This document shows positions 34,084 through 45,502 of a stretch of DNA of 64,000 nt, one piece after another. A model generated the notes under the pieces. It was not told where the DNA came from. It saw nothing but the letters and a program-made list of their open reading frames with translations, and did not search any database. The DNA lies in NCBI GenBank assembly GCA_028023455.1, contig JAQFVV010012396.1, positions 10,024,085-10,088,084 on the forward strand, read 5' to 3'. Position numbers and translations under genes: made by a program. Source of the stretch: Epiperipatus broadwayi (lineage: Eukaryota > Onychophora > Udeonychophora > Euonychophora > Peripatidae). Positions within the stretch are counted from its first letter, which is position 1. Each line of letters opens with the position of its first letter.

Positions 34084-36477
34084 ATGGGTTTGTGGAGTTT
34101 AATTTTTAATAATTTTCCATTTAATGATATTAGAAGGATTAAAAATTTGTTTCAATTGAGTGATAAGATAGAGTCTTTACGTTGGCAGATTTATTTTCTT
34201 AAAAAATGTAGGGAATTTAGTGTTTTTCCTAGGTGTTGTGTTATTAATTTTAGGAGAAATAAAAAGTTGATTCAAAATAAAAATTTAGTTTTTAAGTTAC
34301 AAACATATATATTGAATAGTTTTTTAAAAGATACTTTTGTAAGGTTTTATAAATTTATTTATCTATATAAAAGGAATAGATATTATTTAGAAAGGAGGCA
34401 AGATTTTAATTATTCAATTTTGAATTTTTTTATTGAGACAATTTAGACAGAATAGGTCAAATTTCTATTGTAAAAAATATGAAAGAAAATTAAAGTGGTT
34501 GTTTGGGAAAGTTAATAAAGTTTATTGTAGTGATAAAGGGTATGAGAATAAGGTTTCTGAGGATAGAGTTGTTAATCTTACGGATTTGAAGTTAAATGAT
34601 AGAGAATTAGATATTCTTGGTAAAGGCCCTAATTTTGTTCCATTTCATTCAAAAAATATAGTTTTTGATATAATTTCGTCTATTGAATCTAGTAATTTGA
34701 GTGATGAGCAGAAAGTTGGTATTCAATCGATTTTGAATAAAAGTTTAAAAAGGAAAGAAAAATTTGTTATTAATCCTGCTGAGATTAAACATCTTAAAAA
34801 TAGGTTAATTGCTAATGATGTAATCATTTCTCGTGAAGACAAAGCTGGTAGGTTTGTTATTATGAAAGGAGATGATTTCAAAGAGAAAATGGATAGAGAA
34901 TTAAATAATGGTAAATATATGTTGTTAGATAAAAATCCAGGTAATTTGATTAAAAGAAAATTGATAGATATTATGAAGAAAATGGTTAATTAAAAATTTT
35001 TTAATAGAGTAGATTATTTAAAATGCTATCCTAATGATTTTACATCAGCTAAGATGTTTGTGAATATTAAAACTCATAAAGATGGTTTTCCTTTAAGATT
35101 TATTTTTGATTTTACAGGTAGTGTTGTAGAGGGTATTTCTAGATTCTTGAATAATATTTTAAAACAATTTGTTGATTTTGGTCAGTACACAGTTTCTTCT
35201 TCTTTTGAGGGTTTTGATAAGATTAATAATTTTAAAATGGAAAGTAATTGGGTATTTGGAAGTTTAGATATTGAAAATATGTATCAGTCTGTTAATAGGT
35301 TAAGCAGTATTGATGTTCTTTTGTCTGTATTGATTAAGAAAAGTTCTTTATCAAAAAATAAAATTAAGGTAATTAAAGATTTGCTTTTGTTATTGGAAGA
35401 TTCTATGTATTTTACTTATAGAGGTAATTTTTATAAGATTAAGGAAGGGTGGATAATAGGTTATATTATTTCTCCTTTAGTATGTTCAGTTTATATTAGT
35501 TTTATGGAAGAGGAAATTATTATTAAAAAATTGTTTATATGTAAAATTATTTGTCAGATATGTTGATGATTGTTTATTTGTAGTTGAGAATGATAAATTG
35601 AAGGAATTTGTAAATGAGTTTAATTGTTTTGATCCTTCTATAAAATTTGTGTTAGAAGGAGGGGGGTTAGATTTTGGTAAGTTAAAATTTTTAGATCTTT
35701 TGGTGATTAGAAATATAAAAATTAATTGTTTATTGTGCAGTCATTTAGTTAAAAGTAAAGAATTAAGATCTATAATTAAACCTGATAGCTATCAGTCTGT
35801 ATCTCATAAAGTAGCTGCTTTAAGGAATTATTGTCATAGGAATATTAAATAAAATAATTCTAGTGGGGTAGCTTTGTTTCAGAAATATCAATTTTATAAA
35901 GATTATTTGAGTGTTGGATACTCTGATAAATTTGTTAAAAGTATTTTATTTAATAGTAATATTTGTAAGGATGTAAAGGTTAAAGAAAAATATGATTTTA
36001 TTTCTTTGCCATTTAAATTGTCTTCTTATAAAATGGTGTGTAGAAATAGTAAATTGTTTGGAAATAAGAAAATTGCTTGGAAAAGGGGTCTTACATTGAA
36101 TAATTTATTAAATAATACAAAAGAAGTTTTTGATAGAAAGACTATTCCTGGTGTGGTATATTTTATTCCTTGTTTATTTTTGTAAGAAGGTTTACATAGG
36201 TCAGAGTAGTTTGAGTTTAAATGAAAGAATAAAGGTTCATAAAAGTAGAGTTAAAAATAGATATCTTAGTTCTGCTTTGTATGTCCATGAAAAAGATACA
36301 GGCCACACTATTGATTTTGATGAAGCTAAGGTTGTCTTCTTTGAGAGAAATGAAATCAAAAGAAGAATTAAAGAGTCTTTATTATTGAAAATTTATTCTG
36401 AAGCAATTAACTTATTTAAGAGTTCTTTTAATATTAAGGGTGGATGGGAAGTGAATGGATTTGTGGGTAGTTTTTAA
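34084..36477 (+). pseudogene. Penelope-like protein, full-length plus copy with several breaks
   Basis: Starts at ATG 34084. Differences from the other copies break it at least five times: a frame shift near 34430; a stop at about 34990, where a T lost and a T gained leave a TAA in frame; a 2-base loss near 35528 just before the catalytic box; a T-to-A stop at about 35850; and an extra T near 36180 before the nuclease. One Tyr codon is also lost in frame near 36396. The YVDD codons remain at 35559-35570 and the KVYIGQ box after 36185. Domain order is as in the minus copy. It decayed further than its neighbours. Confidence 0.85.
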
Positions 36478-36513
36478 TAGTATATATAATGTGTAGTTTT
36501 TTTGTAGTTCTTT

Positions 36514-36557
36514 ACACTTGAGAAGTCTGCTTGTAGCAGTGAAACCTTAGGTTGTGT
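36514..36557 (+). ncRNA. hammerhead-like ribozyme motif, copy 4
   Basis: Identical in all paired and core positions to 33628-33671, located in the outer plus-strand 3' tail. Confidence 0.55.
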
Positions 36558-36651
36558 TTTAATATTATTTTTATGCTGGTCTGGTTTAATTTTAGATTTG
36601 GGGTAGTTTTGATTTTATATTGACTAGTTTAGCTTTATGCTTGTAATGTTT

Positions 36652-36663
36652 AAATAAAATGAA
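36652..36663. repeat. 12-bp target-site duplication of the Penelope-like composite, right
   Basis: AAATAAAATGAA, identical to 29030-29041. Confidence 0.65.
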
Positions 36664-37394
36664 GTATGTGAACTTTAAAAATGATCTTCACCGTTGCACT
36701 ATCCAGATAATACTATAGAAGATCATTCGGATGTCCACACACATATACATATATATGGCAAATATCATTATGACTGAACTAGATTTGGATTACAAGAACC
36801 CAGAGAAAATACATGCAATAATTAATCTATTATAGCTTTAAATAACTTAACTGGAATAATTTGAAATAGTGATTATTAAATGTATTGATTAGTACTAACA
36901 ATACAAAATGAAATAAAGGTTTGACAATTACTCTATAATAAAAATACATTATTCTGATTACAAATATTATAAAACATTTTAATAGACTGAAAACAGTAAA
37001 ATTTACAGAGATATATAAATTAATAGCTTATATATATATATATGTAAATTTAAGAGCATGTTAACGCTCTAAACAAGCTTTTTTTTTTATTATGAGAAAT
37101 GCTACTACAAGAGAAGGCATTCAAATCATCTTTATCTTAGATTGTCCCCATCCCCAGACCGGTTTCGACCTATATATATATATATATAAGAACATAGATA
37201 TGCATGTATGGTAATACAAATATTTTAATCATCAATAGACTAATAAATATTCTAGATGTTCTAATATGTTGGATTATTTCCATCATCTATCATTAAGTGT
37301 TGAATGTCTAGAAAAATTTAAATTTAATTTAAACTTTTCAAGTACAAACAACTGTTAGTAATAATACATAAATTAGTAGACTATGTTATTAGCA
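36664..37394. other. non-coding stretch
   Basis: No gene recognised. Contains (TA)n runs near 37030 and 37172 and an isolated GAAACCGGTC box on the minus strand (37157-37166), discussed among the rejected items. Confidence 0.4.
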
Positions 37395-37475
37395 TAGGAA
37401 TCGAATTTATATCTTTACATTTTTGAATATCGAATTTTAAGGCAACACTGTAACCAACTGAGCTAATCTGTCAAA
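37395..37475 (-). repeat. tRNA-related SINE head
   Basis: The minus strand carries TAGCTCAGTTGG (37454-37465), a near-perfect tRNA A box. At about 50 bp it is followed by ATTCGATTCC (37397-37406), close to the B box GGTTCGAATCC. The spacing fits a tRNA-like pol III promoter. No cloverleaf with an intact acceptor stem could be drawn, so this is a SINE or tRNA pseudogene rather than a working tRNA. Confidence 0.6.
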
Positions 37476-37559
37476 GGCAACAATCAGTAGGAATTTCATA
37501 TACTTATCTATGAGGATTGGTTCGTATTTTAATTCTTCCAATTTTTTTTTTTTTACTTT

Positions 37560-38960
37560 TTTTAAGAGCAAGGTTAATTAGAGACTTTCAGACATTAAGT
37601 ATTGACACACTTGATTGTCTTAAAGGATTATTTGCCATTGTCATATCAGCAGCTTTGAATTTTCTTCTTTGACCTTTTTCTCTATCCAATATTTTTGTAT
37701 TTTCCCAATCAAATAAATGTTCATTAGTATATACATGGTCTGATACTATAGATGTGTCTGTTTTTTTTTCTAATTAATAGTTTGTATTCTTTCAATTGAT
37801 ATTCATTCAGCAGGGTGATAGATCTCACCAATATACTTCCTTCCACATTCACATGGCATTTCATATATGCAGTTTTTGTATTTTAGCATTTAAAGTTTAG
37901 AATTTGTAGAAGTTGAAAAGCTGTTATAATTTTATATTGATGGCAGATTTTCTTTAATTTGTCCACCATTCCTGGTGTGTATGAATACACTACAGTATCA
38001 ATAATTGTTTTTCTTTTTGGTAATTCTTTTTGTTATCAAAAGTTTTTCTTGATGACAGCTGACGGATAACCATTCTTCATGAGAGTTTATTCTATGTTGA
38101 TTTTTTTCATTTTCCAAATCACCGGTTTCCAAACAAACTTCCTTTATATTGTTCCATAGTAATAGTATAATCCCATGTTTGTGCTTTTGGTGTAATTGGA
38201 AATATATGTCAAGTACTTACTAGGGTGTTGATTTCCTATAAATTGTTGTTTTTACTTTGCTATGAAGGAGTCTTGTCACAAGAACATCTAAAAATGCCAG
38301 TTTTTGTTTTGTTCTGATTCCATTGAGAATTTAATTGAAGGGATGCATTGTTGGTGTGCATCCAGAATAATTATAATCATGATTCATCATATGGCCATAC
38401 AACACATGTATCATCAACATAGGGAAACTACACTTTAAAAGGAAATGGAGTAGTATTTATGATTGTGGTTTCAAGTTTTTCCATATGTGAGCCCATAGCC
38501 ATCCCTTGATTTTGTTGGAAAAATTCCTATTTATATTGAAAGTATTTCGTTATGCAGAAAGTCAATAATTCAGTAGGTAGAGTTATGGTTTCGTAGACAA
38601 TGCTTTATCACATGATATATTTGTAAATAAATTTTCCAAATTTAAACTTACCAATATGTCAATTTTATGTTCTTGATCAATTCTACAAAGTGCTTAGAAT
38701 CTTTGACAAAGGACTGTTCTCATTTGCCAAGGGACTAAGAATTTCAAGAAGAAATCTTGACAAAATTTGACATGGTGAATTTCCAGAAATAACAATAGTT
38801 CTTAATGGAACATTTTCTTTATGGATATTAGGTAGTCAATGAGGAATGTTTCTGAAATACAATTTTAATTTCCTTTTTTCTGAATCACTAAAATACGTAC
38901 GATGCTTCTGGAGTAATCTGTGTTGTCTATTTGTATGTTATTACTAACAGTTGTTTGTAT
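37560..38960 (-). pseudogene. old Penelope-like element (second lineage), decayed
   Basis: On the minus strand PYVDDTCVV is readable at about 38400-38430 (catalytic YVDD followed by TCVVW-like text). About 560 bp further, MPCECGRKYIGEIYHPAE (about 37810-37865) is readable, a clear (I)PC-x-CG-x-x-YIGE entry into a GIY-YIG nuclease. The CECG spelling differs from the CLFCKK of the composite, so it belongs to another Penelope-like lineage. Frames are heavily interrupted. Ends are not defined. Confidence 0.65.
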
Positions 38961-41234
38961 TTGAGAAGTTTAAAATTTTTTAGACATTCAACATTTAATG
39001 AAAGATGATGGAAATACCATCATTACAAAGATTCAGACAAATAATAAATATTCTATTTCAACAAATCACAAATTAGATGATAAACAAGTGTGCATATATA
39101 TATATTATACCGCTAACGAGTAGCGCTATATTAAAATTGCTGTCTGCAATTTTTAAGATAAAAATTTTCATAAACAACTTAAAGTTTAAAATTGATAATG
39201 AATAATAAAATTAATAAGATGTCCGTAAATAATTGAATTATAAACAAAAACATTTCATTTGAAATAAATATATTTATAAAAATCTAAAGAGTTTTTTATT
39301 ATTGTTTAAACAAAATGTAGTTCGCTAAAAGAAAGTGATCTATAAAGGTTTAAAGAGTTATTATCAGTAAAAGTACAATTAATTAGTTAGAAGGGGGAGA
39401 GGGTTTGTTTTAAACATGTTAAAACTAAAAGTTTAAAGATTGATTGAAAGGAGGAGGAAAATTAACTTAGAAAATTTAAAAAGTAATTAAGAGTTAAAAG
39501 TATAACAGCTTAAAATATAAATCTTTTACTTAAAATTAAAGGTACTCTTTTATTTGATTTAAAGAATGAAAAAAGTAATCTTTAAAACTAAATAATGAGT
39601 TGATTTTAAATATATACATACGTAAATAGCGAATGATTGTAAACATAGGGAATAATAAAATAAATGTGTGCATGTTGATAAAGTAAATGTGTGCAGATTA
39701 AAAATATTAAAAAAAATATAATTGGAATTTCCCTCAAAGATTGTATGCAAACAGAAATAGCAATGGCTACTAATTAAAAAATCCACAAACAACAGAATTA
39801 GCAATGGCTACCAACTGAAAACAGGATTAAAATCTTATCAAAAAAAATGTAATCAAAAACAGTGGATGAATTTCAACAACAAATATAGCTGGCGGATATA
39901 AAAACTAATTAACAAAGTGACAACAGGTCATCATATAAATAGAGTGAGATTCAGATTCAATCAGTCAGTCAATCAATTCTTCAGTCAGTTGAGTTTTTAT
40001 AATCAGTCTATCATGTATCCAGAATCAGTGCTTTCCATGATAATGCTGTGTTAACAGCTGTTGGAAACATACAGCCAGACTCTAGCCTTAGTCCAATGAA
40101 AACATCAGTGGCCTGTCCCGATAAACAGTGATCCCTACCTAATAACTTGAAACCACCAGAGATATCTAACTGTCTTAAATAATAGTGCCATGAGATAGTA
40201 ATTATAGGAACCTCCACAAAGACCTCAGATTCAACCGGTTGGAAAAAACTCACCTGAAGCAGCAAACAAGAATTTAACGTCCAAAATCCTATAGGTAATG
40301 AATAACTTTCTCTTATTCCATTTCTGATATTAAGGTAGCCATTGCAATAATCTGAAGCCTCCAGAGTCAGTAAAACAAATGAACTCTGTAGCATGCATAA
40401 ACGAACTATTGATGTGCGTGTTTTAAGTGTTTTTTGTTTATTTAATACTCATTATATTATATTGTGTTATTTAATAAGAGTGTATGTAGTTATATATAAA
40501 AATCATTGTTTAAGTTAATTAAGAATTTATAGTAGTAGTTTCTAAATTATAATAGTAAACATTGAATGCTTGTAATTATTTTAGTGCTGAATTATATTAC
40601 TATTGTATATCTTATTATAATATGTGTGTGACTGAGGTTATTATAAATCATTGTCTAATTTAATTAAGATTTTATAAAAGTAGTTTAAAATTTACAATAA
40701 TAAATATTTAGTTAAAATAAATGATCTTTAAGCTTAATATTTGTAAGTCAATTCTTTTACCATTAAATAAAGAAGTAACAGTATATTTTAATATCCTTTT
40801 GATTGAGCTAGTTGGGATTTCTTAGGTGCTGAATTAGTTTGCCATCATTCAAAGCACGCTCTAGTAGCAAACTGGCGCCTGGGATTTACTCCGAAACAAA
40901 AAAGTGCTTTGAATGATAGGTGTTGAATTTTGCAGCCGAGAAGGTCTGTGCCCTTGAAACGTAGTCATAGTTATATATCTGATATATATAGCTCCGACTT
41001 GGTCACAAGTATCCTCTGGATATTATTCTTCTCTTCCTAAGGGGCTGGTGTGGAGCAATACTTAAATTGCATTGGTATAGATCGAATGTATAAATTTATA
41101 ATATTATATTTTATATATAAGAATAAGTTTTACAATATTGTTTCACAAGTTTTCATTTAAAGAGACAAAGTTCATGTTAGATTTTGTTGTTACTATTTTG
41201 ATCAATCATCCCACCCAGTTCAATAAATATATAT
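38961..41234. other. non-coding stretch, content mostly unknown
   Basis: Two related segments (about 40485-40560 and 40625-40705) share TTATA.A.AAATCATTGT.TAA.TTAATTAAGA.TTTATA, an old duplication of roughly 140 bp. A minus-strand frame (40011-40394, 127 residues) lies in DNA of more balanced composition, near repeated CAGTCAGT/CAATCAATT text. I do not recognise its protein and do not claim a gene. A hairpin is listed separately. Confidence 0.35.
40844..40917. repeat. 14-bp perfect inverted repeat
   Basis: ATCATTCAAAGCAC (40844-40857) and GTGCTTTGAATGAT (40904-40917) are exact reverse complements around a 46-bp loop of higher GC content. Possibly the ends of a tiny element. Confidence 0.6.
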
Positions 41235-41248
41235 ATATGGAAATCTTG
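41235..41248. repeat. 14-bp target-site duplication of the RTE-type LINE, left
   Basis: ATATGGAAATCTTG, identical to 44440-44453. Confidence 0.8.
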
Positions 41249-41525
41249 ACTGAAGAAAGGAGTTTGCTATTAACTGAAAGGAGACCCTTTAATTCCTCTT
41301 GGAGGCCTTAAAGGAACCGAGCAGGGCAAATTCCTAATGTTCGCTTCATACGTTCTTGTCATTGCAGCTGTTATTACTATGTGATTATTCATATAGTATA
41401 TGAACTTGGATGGTTCTGCTCACCAACACGCATTAGCCACTGTGGTGAGTTTATTGGTTTTTTACCGCTGAGTTTAAGATCAAGAAACACTATGGTCTTT
41501 CTTCCCAGTTGCCTGATAAGGCAGA

Positions 41526-42340
41526 ATGAATGTTTGTGTAAATGATAAATATTTTTCCAATATATACAATTATGACAGACGCTGTAAAGTCACCAACCAA
41601 GGCAGCGGTTGGTGGCCGAAGGCGGAGGATGCTAAGAATCCCCTGATTGCGGACCCAGGCTGCCATTTGATGACGACTTTTTATTTAGGTACTTACAACT
41701 GCAGGTCACTTTCAAGTGAAGGAAGATTGCAAGAATTAGAAGAAGAACTGTCTTATATTAAATGGGACATTATTGGACTTTGTGAAGTTAGAAAAAAAGG
41801 TGAAGAGACAATTGATTTAAAAATTGGACATGTACATTATTATAAAGGTACAAATATTGGAAATACAAATGGAGTAGGATTTATTATAAATAAAAAGTGG
41901 AAGAACAACATTGTGGAGATTGATGGCGTATCAGACAGAGTGGCAAGATTAGTTATACAACTTAATAGTAGATACCAAATGCAGATAATTCAGGTTTATG
42001 CCTCAACAAGTTCTCATAGTGATGAAGTAGTAGAAGATTTTTATATAGATGTACAAAAGGCTTTTGATCAGAGTAAACAACATTTTAAAATTGTTATGGG
42101 AGACTTTAAGCTAGAATTGGTAAACAAATGAAAGATGAAAGTGCTGTAGGTAATTTTGGTTATGGTAATAGAAATGAGAGAGGACATAGACTTGTGGAGT
42201 TTGCACAAAAGGATACATGGAAGCATCCAAATGAAAGTACAGCAGAATTGGATTATATTTTGACTAACAGAAAATGCATATTTCAAGATTGTAATATTCT
42301 TAATAAATTTAACACAGGAAGTGATCATCGATTAGTAAGA
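41526..42340 (+). pseudogene. LINE endonuclease domain
   Basis: Frame 41526-42131 gives LGTYNCRSL, then DIIGLCEVR (catalytic Glu region), GVGFIINKKW, then VIQLNSRYQMQIIQVYAS and IVMGDFK. After a frame shift near 42118, frame 42128-42616 continues with GYGNRNERGHRLVEFA, LDYILTNRK and SDHRLVRCKI (SDHR codons at 42320-42331, the catalytic Asp-His pair). These are the ordered motifs of the exonuclease-endonuclease-phosphatase fold that nicks the target. In the GDFN motif the Asn is replaced by Lys, next to the shift. The domain is interrupted, so presumed inactive. Confidence 0.8.
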
Positions 42341-42616
42341 TGTAAGATACCTGTTAATACAAAACTAGAGAGACAAAAATTATTAATGAAAACAATGTTT
42401 ACAGTTGATATTCCTAATCTTCAGAAACATTCTATTGAATTTAAATTAGAACTTACAAATCGGTTTCAAGTATTTGTAGATTTTGAACATGATTCAGATT
42501 TGAATGAAATTAATATGAAAATAACTGATACACTTTTAAAAACTGCAACAAAGATAGCTGGTAGAAAAAAGCAGCAATTGACCAATAAAATTTCTACTGA
42601 GACTGAGGATTTATAA

Positions 42617-44422
42617 AGACAAGAAGGAATATGAAGATATACAAAAATGATGCATTAAAAAGGATTGAATATCTTGAATTTTGTAAAATGGTGTGGAAAA
42701 GAGTTGAAAATGATATAAAGTAAAATAATTGTGAACTAGCAAGGAAAGCTGTAGAAGAAAATAAAGTCTCAAGAATGTAAAACAACATTTTGGTATTGGT
42801 AGGAAATTGATATCTGCAATAAGAAAAAAAGATGGAATTATTACTAAAAAGAGAGATGACATTATGAAATGGGTAGAAGACTTTTATTAAGAATTATATA
42901 GTAATAAAGAACAAGTACCTCCTATATCTATTACATCTTCTGAATTGCCCAGAATTTTAAATGATGATGTGAGACATGCAATTAAATGTATGAAGAAAGG
43001 AAAGGCTCCAGGTAATGATAGAATTATAATTGATATATTAAAAGAAGCAGATGAAGAAATATATTTTTTTTTAGCAAAATTATATACCAAATGTCTAAAT
43101 GATAAAGGTGTACCAGATGATTAGAAGAATGCAGTATTAATATTTAAAAAAGGTGATAAAGAAGATATTAGAAATTACAAACCTATCAGCCTTTTATCAG
43201 TTTTATACAAAATTTTTATCAAGATAATTACAACTCGTCTACAGAGATCATTGGATTTCCACCAATCAAGAGAACAAGCTAGATTTAAAAGTGGTTTTAG
43301 TACAGTAGATCATATTCAGGTATTGAGAAAAATTATAGAAAGGACAAATGAATATGAGTTGCCATTATGCTTAGGATTTGTAGATTATGAAAGTCATTTG
43401 ATTCTATAAACATCTCTTCAGTGATTAAAGCATTGGGTCATCAAGGTATAGATTCAGGATATTGTCATATTTTAAAGAATATTTATAAAAATGCAACAGC
43501 AGCAATTAGATATGCTACTGGGAAAGTCAACATTGAGAAGGGTGTAAGATAGGGTGACTCCATATCTTCAAAACTTTTTACAGCATTGCTGCAAGAAGTA
43601 TTTTGTGGATTGAAATGGGAAACTAAAGGAGTGACAGTAAATGGGAGATTATTTAAGTCATTTAGATTTTGCACATGATGTAGTTGTTTTTGCAAATAAT
43701 ACTTTAGAGCTGCAGGAAATGTTGCAGGAGTTATCAGATGAAAGTAGAACTAAAGATAAATGTTAAAAAGACTAAAGTAATGTTTAATGGATTTTCTCAA
43801 AATATGAAAATAAAGATTGATTATGATGAGTTAGAAGAAGTTAACAGTTACAAATACCTTGGTCAGATTATTAATACAGATGGAAACATAATGGATGAAA
43901 TTAATCATAGAATGAAACTTGTTTGGAGTGCTTTTGGAAGAAATAACTTGATACTAAAAGGAAATATGCCTATGTGTTTGAAAAGGAAGGTTTTTAATAA
44001 ATGTGTTTTATCAATTCTTACTTATGGATCTGAGACTTGGACACTTAATAGAAGAGCAATACAGAGACTTCAGACCACTCAAAGAAATATGGAGAGATAA
44101 ATGTTGGGAGTAACAAGAAGAGATCGAAAATGCAATATATGAGTAAGAGAACAAACAGGTGTTAACTGACATCATTGAAAAAATTAAAAGACTGAAGTGG
44201 AGTTGGGCCGGACATATTGCTAGAAGAGGTGATAATAGATGGACAATTGAAATCTTAAACAGGATTCCAAGAGATTGTAAACGACCTAGAAAGAGACCAC
44301 ATGTGAGATGGATGGATGAAATAAGGAAGTGTGCAGGGGTGATGTGGAGAAGAGAAGCTAAAGATAAGAGATGGATTGAACTTGGAGAGACCTTCATCCT
44401 GCAGTGGATTGATAATGGTTGA
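42617..44422 (+). pseudogene. LINE reverse transcriptase domain and C-terminus
   Basis: Ordered RT motifs across broken frames: KGKAPGNDRI (about 42998), a KNAVLIFKKGDKEDIRNYKPISLLSVLYK-type fingers stretch, FVDYE (about 43378), GVR-x-GDSIS and then the catalytic box. Inactivating changes include TAG at 43122-43124 where the sister copy has Trp, TAG at 43550-43552 in place of Gln in RQGD, and FAHD instead of FADD (43668-43679). The thumb (YKYLGQIIN, YGSETWTLNRR) is open in 43738-44100, and the tail (WAGHIARR, RPHVRWMDEIRK) in 44159-44422. The minus-strand frames here are shadows. Confidence 0.8.
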
Positions 44423-44439
44423 TGATGATGATGATGATG

Positions 44440-44453
44440 ATATGGAAATCTTG
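44440..44453. repeat. 14-bp target-site duplication of the RTE-type LINE, right
   Basis: ATATGGAAATCTTG, directly after the (GAT)n tail. Confidence 0.8.
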
Positions 44454-44861
44454 TATGTGTTGAGTAATCCATTTAAATCAACTTAATTAGAAAGCACTTA
44501 ACCTAAAACAATTGCCCAGGTCCAAGAGTCAAAAGTAAACTGACAGACTGATGCATCCAAAAAGAAGATCCCTCTTTCAAATACCACTCTAGTTCTAATA
44601 TAGAGATCAAAGTACTGCAGTTTACATTTATAGGTGTAAGAAATCAAAATATAACCAACTTTTTCAATTTTCTTATTATATAATAAACCCCTCGACTGGT
44701 AAATTATATATTGTATTATAATATATATAATATAGGGAGCTCATAAAAGCAATGTTATGCTATATATAACTTGCTTTATTGATTATATACATATGCATAC
44801 GTACATGTACTTGTTTTAATATAAATAATATTTCAAGTAATAATTCATAGTTTATTTAAAC
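44454..44861. other. AT-rich spacer
   Basis: Nothing recognised. Confidence 0.4.
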
Positions 44862-45076
44862 TCAATAAAATACAATATAAATCTTTATTATATTATAACA
44901 ACAACTTATAAATACATCAACATAATAATTATATATATAAAAGCCTTTTTCGGTAATTCTAAATTTTTTACCCTTTTCAATATCTTTTACTAATACCAAC
45001 ACGTATATTACATACATAGCGACATCTACCGACATTTCCTATAATTTATTATTTCTATCAATTTATATATCTCCCT

Positions 45077-45502
45077 TTACATTACTTTCCATTCTTTATC
45101 CATTACCCAATCATTCGTTAAATCAATAGACTTTTTGTAAATGTTCATACTTGTATTTATATTATATTTTATATAATTTGTTTCATATATTTTCCTTCTA
45201 TTTATTTCCTTTATATAATTTAATGGTCTTATGTTTTTAATACAATCTATTTTATGTCCAAATTTTAAATAATGAACATATAATGTAGATCTATCATCCC
45301 TCCTTTCAATAGCACTATTATGTTCTTTTGCTCTTTGTTCTAATTGTTTTGATGATTGTCCATAGCAAACTATTTTACATATCCCGCAAGTAATTTTATA
45401 TACTGTTCCCTTCATATATTTCATATCTTTAATTTTATAATTTCCTATTAATATATCTAGATTTTTACTATTAGACCATCCTATTTTTATATTTTTATCC
45501 AT
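45077..45502 (-). pseudogene. Penelope-like GIY-YIG domain, left arm
   Basis: A 141-residue open frame contains GTVYKITCGICKIVCYGQSS, where the usual YIG is replaced by CYG, then LEQRAKEHNSAI (arginine/histidine helix), YVHYLKFGHKID and an Asn/Tyr/Ile-rich tail ending KEWK. RT remnants lie upstream of it on the minus strand (about 45503-45940) with stops. Truncated at the palindrome centre, so it lacks the RT catalytic region. Confidence 0.75.

Larger units (their letters stand above)
29042..36651. mobile_element. Penelope-like composite: two tandem partial dimers, head to head
   Basis: Minus-strand half (29042-32134): a 3' fragment (pseudo-LTR, about 31915-32134), the 5' leader (31574-31914), a near-complete reading frame (29178-31573) and a short 3' tail. 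Plus-strand half (32135-36651): a 5'-truncated copy with its 3' tail (32135-33740), the leader (about 33740-34083), a second near-complete frame (34084-36477) and a 3' tail. Each half is therefore a tandem partial dimer, the usual Penelope-like form. Sequence identity between halves is very high. A single 12-bp duplication brackets the whole. Every frame carries breaks, so no copy here encodes a full protein. Confidence 0.85.
41249..44439 (+). mobile_element. RTE-type LINE, full length or nearly so (3.2 kb)
   Basis: A 14-bp perfect duplication delimits the element. It has a short 5' region (41249-about 41525), an apurinic-type endonuclease, a reverse transcriptase and a 3' end of (GAT)n repeats with no poly(A). 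Length near 3.2 kb, endonuclease-then-RT order and a short tandem-repeat tail are features of the RTE clade. The tail protein KWSWAGHIARR..DNRWT is typical of the elements often annotated as 'craniofacial development protein 2-like' endonuclease-RT. A 5'-truncated relative is at 58567-59951. Confidence 0.8.

Noticed and set aside
37150-37185. Isolated GAAACCGGTC box followed by TGGGGATGGGG on the minus strand, like the second half of a hammerhead.
   Set aside because: A (TA)n run occupies the place of stem II and there is no CUGANGA box upstream, so no fold can be drawn. It may be a fossil but is not supported.
37395-37475. Working tRNA gene.
   Set aside because: A and B boxes are present but no proper acceptor and anticodon stems can be drawn; a SINE or pseudogene is more likely.
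40011-40394. 127-residue minus-strand open frame as a gene.
   Set aside because: No recognisable domain, no clear start context or splice signals; kept only as a remark in the stretch description.
40930-40970. CCGAGAAGG...CCTTGAAACGTAGTC, hammerhead-like on the plus strand.
   Set aside because: Stem II (AAGG/CCTT) and a GAAAC-GTA-GTC end can be drawn. The first box differs at two positions and the flanks do not pair as stem I, so I did not list it as a ribozyme.
42068-43090. Minus-strand frames opposite the RTE-type LINE.
   Set aside because: Antisense shadows of endonuclease and RT coding; low-complexity Phe/Ser/Leu text.
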